Notes: generated from the letters alone by a model not told the origin. Positions 31,122 through 41,281 are shown, counted from the first letter of the stretch. The stretch is DNA of 45,165 nt from JBCCMA01 sp045107005 (GCA_045107005.1 JBGCFP010000086.1:1-45165); one strand, 5' to 3'. A program made the numbers and translations.

Positions 31122-32483
31122 CTACGCGGACCGGGCATCGAGCAGCGCCAGAATTTCGTCTGTCTTAGCCTTCATCAACGCCTCGTCACCGCGACTTTCA
31201 ACATTTAGCCGCACCAGCGGTTCGGTGTTGGAGCTGCGCAAGTTAAAACGCCACTGCTCGAACTCCACGCCAATTCCATCCATACGATCCACGCGCAGCG
31301 CATCGGCTTCGTAGCGCGCGAGCACTTTGGCAATCGACGCGGCCGGATCGGCTAACCGACGATTGATTTCGCCACTGGCCGGGAACAGCGCCTGGCGACG
31401 CGACACCAGATCCGCCAACGGCCGGTCTTCACGACACATCAATTCCAGAACCAGCAGCCAGGGAATCATGCCCGAATCGCAGTATGCGAAATCGCGGAAA
31501 TAGTGGTGCGCGCTCATCTCGCCGCCGTATACGGCGTCGTGGTCCCGCATCACGTCTTTGATAAACGCATGACCGGTTTTGCTCTGCACGGCCTTGCCAC
31601 CGAATTCATCGGCCACGGCAATGGTGTTCCAGGTCAGACGCGGATCGTGGACGACGGAAGCGCCTTTTTCATTGCGCAGAAAGTGCTCGCCGAGCAGTCC
31701 CACAATGTAATAGCCCTCAACGAAGCCACCGTTCGCATCGAAAAAGAAGCAGCGGTCGTAGTCACCGTCCCAGGCGATACCTACATCCGCGTTGTGCTCG
31801 GCAATGGCCGCGACGCTGGACGCCCGGTTTTCCGGCAGCAGCGGATTGGGAATCCCGTTGGGGAAATCCGGATCAATGTCGTGGTGCACTTTGATAAATT
31901 CGAACGGCAGATGCGGCTCGAGCAGATCCACCACTTTGCCAGCGCCGCCGTTGCCCGCGTTGACAACCACCTTAAGCGGCTTTAGCGCCGCCACGTCAAT
32001 GTAACTGAGCAGGTGCTGAACGTAGTCCGACTCGTTTTGCAACAACGTTACCGAGCCTGGCTCAGAACAAGGCTGGAACACGCCTTCTTCGGCCAGGCGC
32101 CGGATGTCCTGCAAACCGGTTTCGCCACTAATCGGCCGGCTCTCATGCCGCACAAATTTAAGGCCGTTGTACTCGGCCGGATTGTGGCTGGCCGTTACCA
32201 TGATGCCGCCGTCTGCGCGCAGATGGGACGTCGCAAAATACACTTCTTCAGTACCGCACTGCCCCAGATCAACGACCGACGCACCGGCCTTGACCAAGCC
32301 ACGGCACAACGCATCTTTCAACGTCTCGCTGGAATGGCGCACATCACGACCGACAACGATTTTCTTAGCGCCTAGAAATTGCGCTGTCGCCTGGCCGATG
32401 CGCTCACACACGTCCTCGTTGAGGTCATCCGGTACGACGCCACGCACGTCGTAAGCCTTGAATCCTGCGATGCTGATCTTCAT
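31122..32483 (-). CDS. manB: Phosphomannomutase (ManB/CpsG type)
   Basis: 453 residues. The phospho-serine loop is TASHNPAEYNGLKF, the metal loop DGDYDRCFFF, and the sugar loop GGEMSAHHYF, the standard motifs of alpha-D-phosphohexomutases. It turns mannose-6-P into mannose-1-P, the substrate of the ManC protein encoded 13 bases upstream. AlgC-type enzymes also accept glucose-6-P, so a double role in UDP-Glc supply is possible. It is the last gene of the minus-strand sugar-nucleotide block. Confidence 0.95.
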   Translation of the reverse strand: MKISIAGFKAYDVRGVVPDDLNEDVCERIGQATAQFLGAKKIVVGRDVRHSSETLKDALCRGLVKAGASVVDLGQCGTEEVYFATSHLRADGGIMVTASHNPAEYNGLKFVRHESRPISGETGLQDIRRLAEEGVFQPCSEPGSVTLLQNESDYVQHLLSYIDVAALKPLKVVVNAGNGGAGKVVDLLEPHLPFEFIKVHHDIDPDFPNGIPNPLLPENRASSVAAIAEHNADVGIAWDGDYDRCFFFDANGGFVEGYYIVGLLGEHFLRNEKGASVVHDPRLTWNTIAVADEFGGKAVQSKTGHAFIKDVMRDHDAVYGGEMSAHHYFRDFAYCDSGMIPWLLVLELMCREDRPLADLVSRRQALFPASGEINRRLADPAASIAKVLARYEADALRVDRMDGIGVEFEQWRFNLRSSNTEPLVRLNVESRGDEALMKAKTDEILALLDARSA

Positions 32484-32496
32484 AGCGCGTTACTCT

Positions 32497-33942
32497 CTAG
32501 TCAGTGCGGCCAGCGCGGCCATAGGTATCTTCGAAACGCACAATATCATCTTCGCCGAGGTAACTGCCCGACTGAACTTCAATGATCTCCAGCGGCACCT
32601 TGCCCGGGTTGGCGATGCGATGCACCGCCCCGAGCGGAATATACGTCGACTGATTCTCGGTAAGCAGAAACACCTCTTCGTCACGAGTAATTTCCGCGGT
32701 TCCGGTCACGACGATCCAGTGCTCGGCGCGATGATGATGTTTCTGCAGCGACAAAATGGCTCCCGGTTTCACGACCAGACGCTTAACCTGAAAGCGCTCG
32801 CCCATATCGATGCTGTCGTAGGAGCCCCACGGACGGAATACTTCTCGGTGCAGCTGCGATTCGCCGCGTCCCTGTTCACGCAGTCGTTCAACCAGCGCCT
32901 TGACGTCCTGCGAGCGCGACTTGGGCGCGACCATGACTGCGTCCGCAGTTTCCACTACCACGTGCTCGTCCAGGCCCACTGCCGTCACCATGCGGCTGGT
33001 GGCGTGCACGTAACAGCCTTTACTGCTCTCCAGCACCACGTCACCGACGGTCACGTTGTCGTTGTCGTCGGCCTCGTGCGCCGCGTGCAGGCTCGACCAG
33101 TTGCCAACATCGCTCCAGCCAGCATCCAGCGGTACCACCACGGCGCGCTCGGTTTTCTCCATGACGGCGTAATCAATCGAGTCGCCGGGGCAGCGGGTAA
33201 ACGCGTCTACGTCCAGGCGCACGAAATCCAGATCGCGCGCCGCGTCCGCCACCGCTTCGCGGCAGGCCGTCACCATGTCAGGTGCCAGTCGCTCCAATTC
33301 TTCAAGCCAGGACTCAACGCGGAACATGAACATACCGCTGTTCCACAAATACTTACCGCTGTCGACGTAGGTCGCGGCGGTGGCCTCATCCGGTTTCTCG
33401 ACAAACTCCTGCACCGCATACGCGCCCTCGCCCTGCTCGTCGCCCATGCGAATGTAGCCGTAACCCGTTTCCGGCGCATCCGGCACCACGCCGAACGTGA
33501 CCAGCTTGCCCTGCTGCGCCGCCTTGTGCCCAACGGCAACCGCGCGTTGAAACGCTTCGGGATCACGCACCACGTGATCGGCGGGCAAAATCAGTAGCGT
33601 CGCTTCTCGCGCATCCGTTGAGTCGTCGGCAGCGTCCGACACGAGCACTTGCATCGCAGCGGCCGCAACCGCTGGCGCCGTGTTTCGGCCAATCGGTTCC
33701 AGCAAAATCCCCTGATGACTCACATCGATGTTGCGCAGTTGTTCGGCCACTAAAAAGCGATGGCTTTCATTGCAAACCACCATCGGCTTGGCGAGATCCG
33801 CAACGCCCTGGAGCCGCATGACCGTGTCTTGCAGCATGGTGTGGTCACCGACCAGTGGCAGCAGCTGTTTTGGATAGAGTTTGCGTGACAGCGGCCACAA
33901 GCGCGTACCGGAGCCGCCGGAGAGAATGACTGGAATGATCAT
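32497..33942 (-). CDS. manC: Mannose-1-phosphate guanylyltransferase / mannose-6-phosphate isomerase
   Basis: 481 residues, the usual length for the bifunctional type II enzyme. The N-terminal nucleotidyltransferase has LSGGSGTRLWPLSRKLYPKQ. The C-terminal cupin isomerase has KPGAILSLQKHHHRAEHWI with the metal-binding histidines. It supplies GDP-mannose for the polymer, or GDP-fucose or rhamnose precursors made elsewhere. It overlaps ugd by 4 bases (ATGA) and leads into manB. Confidence 0.96.
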   Translation of the reverse strand: MIIPVILSGGSGTRLWPLSRKLYPKQLLPLVGDHTMLQDTVMRLQGVADLAKPMVVCNESHRFLVAEQLRNIDVSHQGILLEPIGRNTAPAVAAAAMQVLVSDAADDSTDAREATLLILPADHVVRDPEAFQRAVAVGHKAAQQGKLVTFGVVPDAPETGYGYIRMGDEQGEGAYAVQEFVEKPDEATAATYVDSGKYLWNSGMFMFRVESWLEELERLAPDMVTACREAVADAARDLDFVRLDVDAFTRCPGDSIDYAVMEKTERAVVVPLDAGWSDVGNWSSLHAAHEADDNDNVTVGDVVLESSKGCYVHATSRMVTAVGLDEHVVVETADAVMVAPKSRSQDVKALVERLREQGRGESQLHREVFRPWGSYDSIDMGERFQVKRLVVKPGAILSLQKHHHRAEHWIVVTGTAEITRDEEVFLLTENQSTYIPLGAVHRIANPGKVPLEIIEVQSGSYLGEDDIVRFEDTYGRAGRTD

Positions 33943-35330
33943 GATTTTTCTAGTGTCCCACTTGGGCGCGTTACCGCCGCCAATGAATCGGCCGGCGGGA
34001 ACAGCGCGCGCCCCCGACCAATGCCGTGATAAATAAACCCGGACGCGTCCATCATGGCCGGATCGTAAATGTTGCGACCGTCGAAGATAACGGGCGTCTT
34101 GAGTTTGGTTTTCATGACGTCAAAATCGGGACTGCGAAACTCTGTCCACTCCGTCACCACACACAATGCGTCGGCGCCGTCGAGCGCGTCGTAGGCGGTC
34201 TTGCACAGAATCAGATCGTCGCGTTCACCGTAGCGCTGGACAGCCGCTTCTGAGGCAATCGGATCGTACGCACGAATCATCGCGCCTGCCGCCCACAGCG
34301 CCTCGATCAGATAACCGCTGGGCGCCTCACGCATATCGTCCGTGTTGGGCTTGAACGCCAGGCCCCACAGTGCAAACGTCTTGCCAGACAGATCGTCACC
34401 AAAATAGAGTCGCACTTTTTCTGCCACCAAATGCCGCTGTGCGGTATTGGCCCTTTCCACGGCGTTGATCACGTTGGCCTCGTAACCGACATCCAGCGCC
34501 GACCGACTCAGCGCGGCAACGTCTTTGGGAAAACAGGATCCGCCGTAACCGCAGCCCGGGTAAATGTAGTGATATCCAATGCGCGGATCGGCGCCAATGG
34601 CCAATCGAATTTGCTCGATGTCCGCACCAAAGCGCTCCGCCAGCCCGGCCAACTCGTTCATGAAACTGATCTTGGTCGCCAGCATGGCGTTCGCGGCGTA
34701 CTTGGTGAGCTCTGCCGAGCGCACGTCCATCACGTTGAGACGCTCGCGGTTACGCGTGTACGGCTCATACAGCGTGCGTAGCAGCTCGCTGACGCGGGGG
34801 TTGTCCACGCCAACAACAATACGATCGGGGCGCATAAAATCGTTGACCGCAGCGCCCTCTTTCAAAAATTCCGGGTTCGACGCAACGTCAAACTCGGCCG
34901 CTGATCCCCGCTCATCCAGCACCGCGCGGATGCGCGCCTGAACTTTGTGCGTGGTGCCTACTGGCACGGTCGACTTGCACGCGACGACGCGATAGTCCTC
35001 GAGGTTTTCACCAATGGTTTGCGCCACATCGAGTACGTGCGACAAATCGGCCGAGCCGTCCTCTTCCGGCGGCGTGCCCACCGCGATGAATTGAAACAAA
35101 CCGTGCTCAACCGCCTGGCGCGCATCGGTGGTAAACGTCAGACGTCCCGACGCCAGATTGCGCGATAGCATTTCCTGCAACCCAGGCTCATAGAACGGCA
35201 CGTGACCGCGATTCAGCGTGGAAATGCGTTCGTCGTCGACGTCAACGCAATAAACATGGTTCCCGGTCTCCGCCAGACACACGCCGGTGACCAATCCCAC
35301 ATAGCCCGAACCAAAAATCGTAACGTTCAT
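33939..35330 (-). CDS. ugd: UDP-glucose 6-dehydrogenase
   Basis: 463 residues. FGSGYVGLVTGVCLAETGN is the NAD-binding start, and the catalytic cysteine is in GCGYGGSCFPKD. It oxidises UDP-glucose to UDP-glucuronate with two NAD+. The product would feed the neighbouring 4-epimerase and, after polymerisation, be a substrate for the C5-epimerase-like protein. It overlaps manC by 4 bases and follows the epimerase gene by 14 bases. Confidence 0.96.
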   Translation of the reverse strand: MNVTIFGSGYVGLVTGVCLAETGNHVYCVDVDDERISTLNRGHVPFYEPGLQEMLSRNLASGRLTFTTDARQAVEHGLFQFIAVGTPPEEDGSADLSHVLDVAQTIGENLEDYRVVACKSTVPVGTTHKVQARIRAVLDERGSAAEFDVASNPEFLKEGAAVNDFMRPDRIVVGVDNPRVSELLRTLYEPYTRNRERLNVMDVRSAELTKYAANAMLATKISFMNELAGLAERFGADIEQIRLAIGADPRIGYHYIYPGCGYGGSCFPKDVAALSRSALDVGYEANVINAVERANTAQRHLVAEKVRLYFGDDLSGKTFALWGLAFKPNTDDMREAPSGYLIEALWAAGAMIRAYDPIASEAAVQRYGERDDLILCKTAYDALDGADALCVVTEWTEFRSPDFDVMKTKLKTPVIFDGRNIYDPAMMDASGFIYHGIGRGRALFPPADSLAAVTRPSGTLEKS

Positions 35331-35344
35331 GCTTGGGCGCGCAC

Positions 35345-36352
35345 TCAGACTTTATAATATTCTCGATACCAATCCACAAAGCGCGCAACGCCCTCTTCGA
35401 TCGTGGTTTCGGGTTTGTAACCAACATCGCTCATCAGTTCGCTAACATCGGCACTCGTTGCCGGAACGTCGCCCGGCTGCAACGGCAGCATATTTTTCTC
35501 GGCCTTCTTGCCCAGGCAGTCTTCGAGCACCTCGATATAGCGCATCAGCTCCTGAGGCCGGTTGTTGCCAATGTTATAGACCCGATAAGGTGCCGAACTC
35601 GTGGATGGGTCCGGTGCGCCGCTGTCCCATTTCGGGTCCGGCGTCGCCGTGTTGTCGTGCACGCGTATAACCCCTTCAACGATGTCGTCGACGAACGTGA
35701 AGTCGCGGCTGTGCTTGCCGTGGTTGAACACGTCGATGGGTTTGCCGGCCAGGATGTTCTTGGTAAACAGGAACAGCGCCATATCGGGCCGACCCCAAGG
35801 GCCGTACACCGTAAAAAAGCGCAGTCCTGTCGTCGGAATATCAAACAGGTTCGAATAGGTGTGAGCCATCAGCTCATTAGCTTTCTTAGTGGCCGCGTAC
35901 AAGGTCAGCGGATGGTTGACGTTACGCTTGACCGAGAACGGCATGTCCGTGTTGGCGCCATAAACCGAACTTGTCGACGCATACACCAGATGCTCGATGT
36001 TGTTGTGGCGACAGCCCTCAATAATATTCAAGTATCCGACAACGTTGGCATCCACGTAGGCCCGGGGGTTTTCCAGCGAATAGCGCACACCAGCCTGTGC
36101 GGCCAGGTGAATCACGGTCTTAAACTTGCGCGCGGCAAACAGATCGGCAACGCCCTTGGTGTCTTCCAGATCCAGACGGGCCAGCTCAAAATTATCGAAC
36201 TTTTCCAGTATCGCGAGCCGCGATTCCTTGAGGGTGACGTCGTAATAGTCATTGACGTTATCAAGCCCGACGACCGTTTCGCCGCGCTCGAGCAGACGCT
36301 TAGTAGTGTGAAAACCGACGAAGCCCGCGCTTCCGGTAACCAGAATAGTCAT
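35345..36352 (-). CDS. UDP-glucuronate 4-epimerase (CapI/LspL type)
   Basis: 335 residues of extended short-chain dehydrogenase. TGSAGFVGFH binds NAD, and the catalytic pair is in STSSVYG and YAATKKANE. The stretches DNVNDYYDVTLK, AGVRYSLENP and RFFTVYGPWGRPDMALF are typical of the CapI/LspL group, which interconverts UDP-GlcA and UDP-GalA. GAGAAG lies 6 bases before the ATG. It is directly upstream of ugd, which makes its substrate. A UDP-GlcNAc(A) 4-epimerase of the WbpP/TviC type is less likely, given these motifs. Confidence 0.9.
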   Translation of the reverse strand: MTILVTGSAGFVGFHTTKRLLERGETVVGLDNVNDYYDVTLKESRLAILEKFDNFELARLDLEDTKGVADLFAARKFKTVIHLAAQAGVRYSLENPRAYVDANVVGYLNIIEGCRHNNIEHLVYASTSSVYGANTDMPFSVKRNVNHPLTLYAATKKANELMAHTYSNLFDIPTTGLRFFTVYGPWGRPDMALFLFTKNILAGKPIDVFNHGKHSRDFTFVDDIVEGVIRVHDNTATPDPKWDSGAPDPSTSSAPYRVYNIGNNRPQELMRYIEVLEDCLGKKAEKNMLPLQPGDVPATSADVSELMSDVGYKPETTIEEGVARFVDWYREYYKV

Positions 36353-36373
36353 AGTGTGCTTCTCAATGAACGT

Positions 36374-37651
36374 TTAGAGTCGGCCGTCAACATCGTCTTT
36401 GGCGAAAACGTGTTTGATGTCGTAGATCACGTGTTTGTCGCGGCCAAGCTTGCGAACTTTCTCAATGCCCCAGTCTCGAAACTGGTCATGCGACACGGCC
36501 ATCACGATAGCGTCATACGCGCCCTCTTCCAGTGTTTCGGTCAAAGCAACATCGTATTCGTGTTTGGTTTCTTCACCGTCCGCCCACGGGTCGTAAACGT
36601 CCACTTGCGCATCATACGACTGGAATTCTCGCACCATGTCGATGACCCGCGTGTTGCGCACATCGGGGCAATTTTCCTTGAACGTGAAACCCAGAATCAA
36701 CACGCGGCTTCCCACAACGTGAATGCGCGCGCGCGTCATCAGACGGCACACTTCGGACACCACGTAGAGCCCCATATTGTCATTGATGCGCCGACCCGCA
36801 AGAATCATCTCCGGGTGGTAGCCGATTTCCTGCGACTTGTGCGTCAGGTAATAGGGATCGACGCCAATGCAGTGCCCACCCACCAGACCAGGACGGAACG
36901 GCAGGAAATTCCACTTGGTACCGGCGGCCTCCAGAACTTCAAGGGTATCAATGCCCAATCGATTAAAGATCAGCGCCAGTTCGTTGATCAGCGCAATGTT
37001 CACATCGCGCTGCGTGTTCTCGATCACTTTGGCCGCTTCGGCCACTTTGATCGACGACGCTTTGTAGGTGCCGGCCGTGATGATCGCGCCGTACAGCTGA
37101 TCAACAAACTCCGCCACCTCTTCGGTCGAGCCGGATGTGACCTTGAGTATGGTCTCGAGACGGTGCGTTTTGTCACCCGGGTTAATGCGCTCGGGGCTGT
37201 AGCCCACGTGAAAGTCGACGTTGAATTTTAGCCCCGATACGCGCTCAAGCACCGGCACACACACCTCTTCCGTTGCACCGGGATACACGGTCGATTCGTA
37301 AATCACGATATCGCCTTTCTTCAGCACACCACCAATGGTTTCACTGGCTTTCACCAGCGGCGTCAGATCCGGCCGTTTGTGATCGTCAATCGGCGTTGGC
37401 ACCGTCGCAATCATGACGTCGCACTCGCCGAGTTTCGACGGATCGGTGGTAAAACTCAGGCGAGTCGCCGCTGCCAGCTCGTCGGCGTCCGTCTCCAGCG
37501 TGCTGTCGTGACCCGATTCCAGTTCGGCAATCCTGCCGGCATTGATGTCGAAACCCACCGTGTCGATGGTACGGCCAAACGACACCGCAAGCGGCAGCCC
37601 CACATAGCCCAGACCCACAACACCAATGCGGGATTTTGAAACGTCTCTCAT
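36374..37651 (-). CDS. tviB: UDP-N-acetylhexosamine 6-dehydrogenase (TviB/WbpO/WbpA type)
   Basis: 425 residues. IGVVGLGYVGLPLAVSFG and FDINAGRIAEL are the family's NAD-binding start, and the catalytic cysteine is in GGHCIGVDPYYLTHK. These match the Vi-antigen TviB and Pseudomonas WbpO/WbpA group, which makes UDP-GlcNAcA or UDP-GalNAcA. With wbpB, wbpD and wbpE homologues in the window, it is the best candidate for the first step toward UDP-GlcNAc3NAcA. Sequence alone does not separate the GlcNAc and GalNAc forms. It is the first gene of the minus-strand block after nhaB. Confidence 0.92.
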   Translation of the reverse strand: MRDVSKSRIGVVGLGYVGLPLAVSFGRTIDTVGFDINAGRIAELESGHDSTLETDADELAAATRLSFTTDPSKLGECDVMIATVPTPIDDHKRPDLTPLVKASETIGGVLKKGDIVIYESTVYPGATEEVCVPVLERVSGLKFNVDFHVGYSPERINPGDKTHRLETILKVTSGSTEEVAEFVDQLYGAIITAGTYKASSIKVAEAAKVIENTQRDVNIALINELALIFNRLGIDTLEVLEAAGTKWNFLPFRPGLVGGHCIGVDPYYLTHKSQEIGYHPEMILAGRRINDNMGLYVVSEVCRLMTRARIHVVGSRVLILGFTFKENCPDVRNTRVIDMVREFQSYDAQVDVYDPWADGEETKHEYDVALTETLEEGAYDAIVMAVSHDQFRDWGIEKVRKLGRDKHVIYDIKHVFAKDDVDGRL

Positions 37652-37689
37652 ACTCTTATTTTTCCTGAGCGCTCGTTCACTCGTAGCAG

Positions 37690-39192
37690 TTATAGGATGT
37701 ACATCACGGCCAGCAGACCGGTAATGCTCATGACAATGGTATACGGCAGCGCCAGCACTACCATGCGCAGGTAGGACAGGCGAATCAGTGGCGCCAACGC
37801 CGACGTCAATAAGAACAGGAACGCGGCTTGCCCATTGGGTGTCGCGACGCTGGGAATATTGGTCCCGGTATTGATGGCGACCGTGAGTCGCTCGAAATGC
37901 TCACGACTGATCGCGCCCGAGTCCAGCGCCTGTTTCACTTCACTGATATAGACGGTCGCGACGAAAACGTTATCGCTAACCATCGACAGGAAGCCGTTGG
38001 CGAGGAAAAACAGCGGCACCTGGGCGTCCTCTGGACGGGCCAGAACCCAGTTAATCACGGGCGCAAACAAGTGCTGATCGTGGATAACGGCAACGATGGC
38101 AAAAAATACAACGAGCAAAGCGGTAAACGGCAGCGCCTCTTCAAACGCGTGGCCAATCTGATGTTCTTCGGTCACCCCGGTAAACGCGGTGGCCAGAACG
38201 ATGATCATCAGGCCAATCAAGCCCACTTCGGCGACGTGGAAAGCCAGGCCGAGCACCAGCAGCACCACAACCATGCCCTGCACGATCAGCGATGCGGTGT
38301 CATCCTTGCCACGCTTGGCCGATTCGTTTTGTTCAAATTCGGTCAGCACGGTGCGTACCGATTCGGGCAGCTGCGCGCCGTAACCCAGAATGCCCAGCTT
38401 CTCGACAATCACGCACGTGATCGTGCCGGCGAAAAACACCGGAATCGTTACCGGCGCCATGCGCAAGAAGAACTCGACGAATTCCCAGCCAGCGACGCCG
38501 GCAATCAGCAAGTTTTGCGGCTCGCCCACGGTGGTCATCACGCCGCCCAGCGCGGTGCCGACAGCCGCGTGCATGACCAGCTGACGCAAGAAGCCGCGGA
38601 ACGACTCGAGATCTTCACGGTGAGATGTCTGAACCTCATGATCACTGCCGTGGTCATGGGCGGTATCGAAACCCTTGCCCGACGCCACCTTGTGATAAAC
38701 GCCGTAGAAACCCGACGCTACGGCAATGACGACCGCGGTCACCGTTAACGCATCGAGAAACGCCGACAACACGGCAGCCACGATGCAAAACATGAGTGAA
38801 AGCAACACCTTGGAGCGAACTCCAAGAATGATTTTCGTAAAGATAAACAGCAGCAGGTTCTTCAGAAAGTAGATACCCGCGACCATGAAGATCAGCAGCA
38901 GCACCACGTCAAAGGCGTGGAGCACCTCTTCGTAGACCTGATGCGGTGACGTTAACCCAATCGCTACGGCCTCAATGGCGAGCAGCCCTCCTGGCTGCAA
39001 TGGGTAGCATTTGAGCGCCATGGCCAGTGTGAAAATGAATTCCAGCACCAGCAACCAGCCGGCAAGCACCGGGCTGATCATCATGACAATAGGATTGATG
39101 ATCAAAAATGCAATGATCGTCAATTTGTACCATTCGGGGGACTGCCCCAAAAAGTTCTTGTAGAAGGCTTGATTCAGCGTCCGTGACATCAT
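37690..39192 (-). CDS. nhaB: Na+/H+ antiporter NhaB
   Basis: 500 residues with about 12 hydrophobic segments. The start LNQAFYKNFLGQSPEWYKL and the segment FLDALTVTAVVIAVASGFYGVYHKVASG are strongly NhaB-like. It exchanges sodium for protons at the inner membrane. AAGGG lies 4 bases before the first ATG and 7 before a second at 39189, so the second may be used. It sits between dnaQ and the sugar-nucleotide block, 38 bases upstream of the latter; no hairpin other than GAGCGCTC is seen in that gap, so read-through is possible. Confidence 0.96.
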   Translation of the reverse strand: MMSRTLNQAFYKNFLGQSPEWYKLTIIAFLIINPIVMMISPVLAGWLLVLEFIFTLAMALKCYPLQPGGLLAIEAVAIGLTSPHQVYEEVLHAFDVVLLLIFMVAGIYFLKNLLLFIFTKIILGVRSKVLLSLMFCIVAAVLSAFLDALTVTAVVIAVASGFYGVYHKVASGKGFDTAHDHGSDHEVQTSHREDLESFRGFLRQLVMHAAVGTALGGVMTTVGEPQNLLIAGVAGWEFVEFFLRMAPVTIPVFFAGTITCVIVEKLGILGYGAQLPESVRTVLTEFEQNESAKRGKDDTASLIVQGMVVVLLVLGLAFHVAEVGLIGLMIIVLATAFTGVTEEHQIGHAFEEALPFTALLVVFFAIVAVIHDQHLFAPVINWVLARPEDAQVPLFFLANGFLSMVSDNVFVATVYISEVKQALDSGAISREHFERLTVAINTGTNIPSVATPNGQAAFLFLLTSALAPLIRLSYLRMVVLALPYTIVMSITGLLAVMYIL

Positions 39193-39306
39193 AAAACCCT
39201 TTTTCTTCCGCGACCTGCGTCGATTAAAGGCGGGAGTCTATTACGTTTCACGATTCGGAACCATGACCCAGGACACCCTTTTGCCGACAAGATTATGGTG
39301 TATCGG

Positions 39307-40023
39307 TCAGGACGGGTGGCGCTCGTGCCACAGTGTTTTTTGTTCACTGGCTTCGTCAATGCGCGCCAGGGTGGCCTCGTGGGCGCGGCGCTCGGTGTCG
39401 CAAGGGGGCAAAACCCTCAGAGACAGACCCTCGCGGGCCACCGGGGTGTGCGCCGAGACCTGATCCTGGGTCTCGTCATCTTCATCGGCGAGGATCAGGG
39501 CGACTTGGCCACCGGTCATGGCCAGATAAACGTCGGTTAAGATGCGCGCATCGAGCAGCGCGCCGTGGAGCGAACGATTGGTGTTGTCGATATCGTAGCG
39601 CTTGCACAGCGCATCCAGTGAATTACGCTGACCGGGATGGCGTTCGCGCGCCATCGTCAAGGTGTCGAGGATCCCGCAACGCGTGGCGATACCGCGATCG
39701 CCCGGGTCCAGCAATCGCAGCTCGTGATCGACAAACCCCACGTCAAACGGCGCGTTATGGATCACCAGTTCGGCGCCGTCCAGAAAAGTCAGTAAATCAG
39801 CGGCAATTTCGTCAAATTTCGGCTTATCCGCAAGAAAAGCATTGTCTATGCCGTGAACTTCGATCGCACCCGCGTCGACTTCGCGGCCGGGATTGATATA
39901 TTGATGAAACGTACGCCCGGTCGGACGCCGATTGACCAGTTCAACCCCACCCACTTCAATAATACGATGACCTTTTTGGGTCTCAAGGCCAGTGGTCTCG
40001 GTATCGAGCACTACCTGGCGCAT
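39307..40023 (-). CDS. dnaQ: DNA polymerase III epsilon subunit (proofreading exonuclease)
   Basis: 238 residues. The DEDDh motifs are present: DTETTG at 7-12, HNAPFD, and HGALLDA. It removes mispaired bases during replication. It overlaps rnhA by 13 bases, with GGAGA inside rnhA as ribosome binding site. In E. coli the same two genes are neighbours but divergent; here they point the same way. Confidence 0.97.
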   Translation of the reverse strand: MRQVVLDTETTGLETQKGHRIIEVGGVELVNRRPTGRTFHQYINPGREVDAGAIEVHGIDNAFLADKPKFDEIAADLLTFLDGAELVIHNAPFDVGFVDHELRLLDPGDRGIATRCGILDTLTMARERHPGQRNSLDALCKRYDIDNTNRSLHGALLDARILTDVYLAMTGGQVALILADEDDETQDQVSAHTPVAREGLSLRVLPPCDTERRAHEATLARIDEASEQKTLWHERHPS

Positions 40024-40472
40024 GCGCTGTCTCCGGCATCCAGGAGTTCATCAATGCCTTGATTGGCCAGCGCGTCGGCGCACTCATTGCCCTCATCGCC
40101 GCTGTGCCCTTTCACCCAGTGCCAGTTCACGTCGTGACGCGCTACGGCTTCATCGAGCTGCTGCCACAAATCCTGATTTTTCACGCTCTTTTTTGCCGCC
40201 GTTTTCCAGCCACGCCGCTTCCAGTTTGCCATCCACTCGGTAATGCCCTGCATCACGTAGCGCGAATCGGTATACAGCGCCACCTCGCAACGACGCGTCA
40301 GTGCGTTCAGGCCCTGAATCGCTGCCATCAGCTCCATGCGATTGTTGGTGGTGTCTGACTCGCCGCCGTGCAGCGTCTTGCGCACATCGCCGCGCAGCAG
40401 CAGCGCGCCCCAGCCACCTGGCCCGGGGTTGCCGCGGCAGGCCCCGTCGGTATAAATCGTGACGCGGCTCAT
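40011..40472 (-). CDS. rnhA: Ribonuclease HI
   Basis: 153 residues, close to the E. coli length (155). The catalytic acids are in YTDGACRGNPGPGG, RMELMA and YTDSRYV, with the late Asp in NECADALA. It cuts RNA in RNA-DNA hybrids. The start overlaps the yafS stop as ATGA and its end overlaps dnaQ. Confidence 0.97.
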   Translation of the reverse strand: MSRVTIYTDGACRGNPGPGGWGALLLRGDVRKTLHGGESDTTNNRMELMAAIQGLNALTRRCEVALYTDSRYVMQGITEWMANWKRRGWKTAAKKSVKNQDLWQQLDEAVARHDVNWHWVKGHSGDEGNECADALANQGIDELLDAGDSACAR

Positions 40473-41191
40473 GCGGCGCTACTGGTGATTGGCTCAGACA
40501 GCGGTGGTACGACACGCAAGCGGCGGGTGCGTCGATGAGGCTTGGGCATACCGGTATACACGCGTTTTTTCGCCACGACCAGGAACGCCCCGGAGGCAAA
40601 TGGCCACAGCGTGTCACCGACGCGCGCGAAAGCGTCGGCACGACGGGCCACCGCCTCGTGATTAAACGGCGGCACATACAAATAACGCTCCCAGTGCACG
40701 GGCTCGAGACCGAGCAGTGTCAGCCAATCGAACAGCCGACGGATTGGCAGTGGCGCGGCTTCTCGCGATGGAATACGTCCCAGACGCTTGCACATTCCCC
40801 ACAGGCTGTGCGGATCGAAGCACATCAGGACGACCTGCCCGTCACCGACCAACACACGCTGTACTTCTCGTAGCGTTTCGCGTGGCCGCTCCGACAGTTC
40901 AAGCGTATGCGGCAGGATCACCGAATCCACCGAATCACTCGCCAATGCCAGTGACGATGGCGCGCACACCAGATCAACGCCGTCAGACGGGTACGGCGCC
41001 GCCAGGAGCGAGAGCCGAGTCTTGCTGTGTTGCAAAAACAGATCGGGCTCACCCCAAACGCCAAGCTGGACCGCAACGTCACCGAACATTTTCTCCATGG
41101 CCCTTTCGGCAATCATGGTTTCCGTTGACGTCGTCAGCGCACCCAGCGGCGTGGCCAGCCAGTCAGCAACAGTACGGTGTTTCTTGCGCAT
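40469..41191 (-). CDS. yafS: SAM-dependent methyltransferase family protein (YafS-like)
   Basis: 240 residues from the ATG at 41191, matching the length of E. coli YafS. The segments SDSVDSVILPHTLELSERPRE and VLVGDGQVVLMCFDPHSLWG match the class I methyltransferase core as found in YafS, and the gene lies between rnhA and gloB as in E. coli. The glycine-rich SAM loop is poorly preserved, so activity is uncertain. An in-frame ATG at 41275 would extend it by 28 basic residues. Confidence 0.85.
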   Translation of the reverse strand: MRKKHRTVADWLATPLGALTTSTETMIAERAMEKMFGDVAVQLGVWGEPDLFLQHSKTRLSLLAAPYPSDGVDLVCAPSSLALASDSVDSVILPHTLELSERPRETLREVQRVLVGDGQVVLMCFDPHSLWGMCKRLGRIPSREAAPLPIRRLFDWLTLLGLEPVHWERYLYVPPFNHEAVARRADAFARVGDTLWPFASGAFLVVAKKRVYTGMPKPHRRTRRLRVVPPLSEPITSSAA

Positions 41192-41281
41192 GGGGCGTAA
41201 GGATACCCGCTTGCGGGCGCGCAAGACATACCAAACCCGCGTACCGATGTTTTTCGCCGCATTTTTGCGTAGCATGGCGCG

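Noticed and set aside
35333..37231. 632-codon plus-strand frame opposite the epimerase and dehydrogenase genes
   Set aside because: It lies antisense to two genes with intact catalytic motifs; the long frame is a by-product of codon bias in high-GC DNA.
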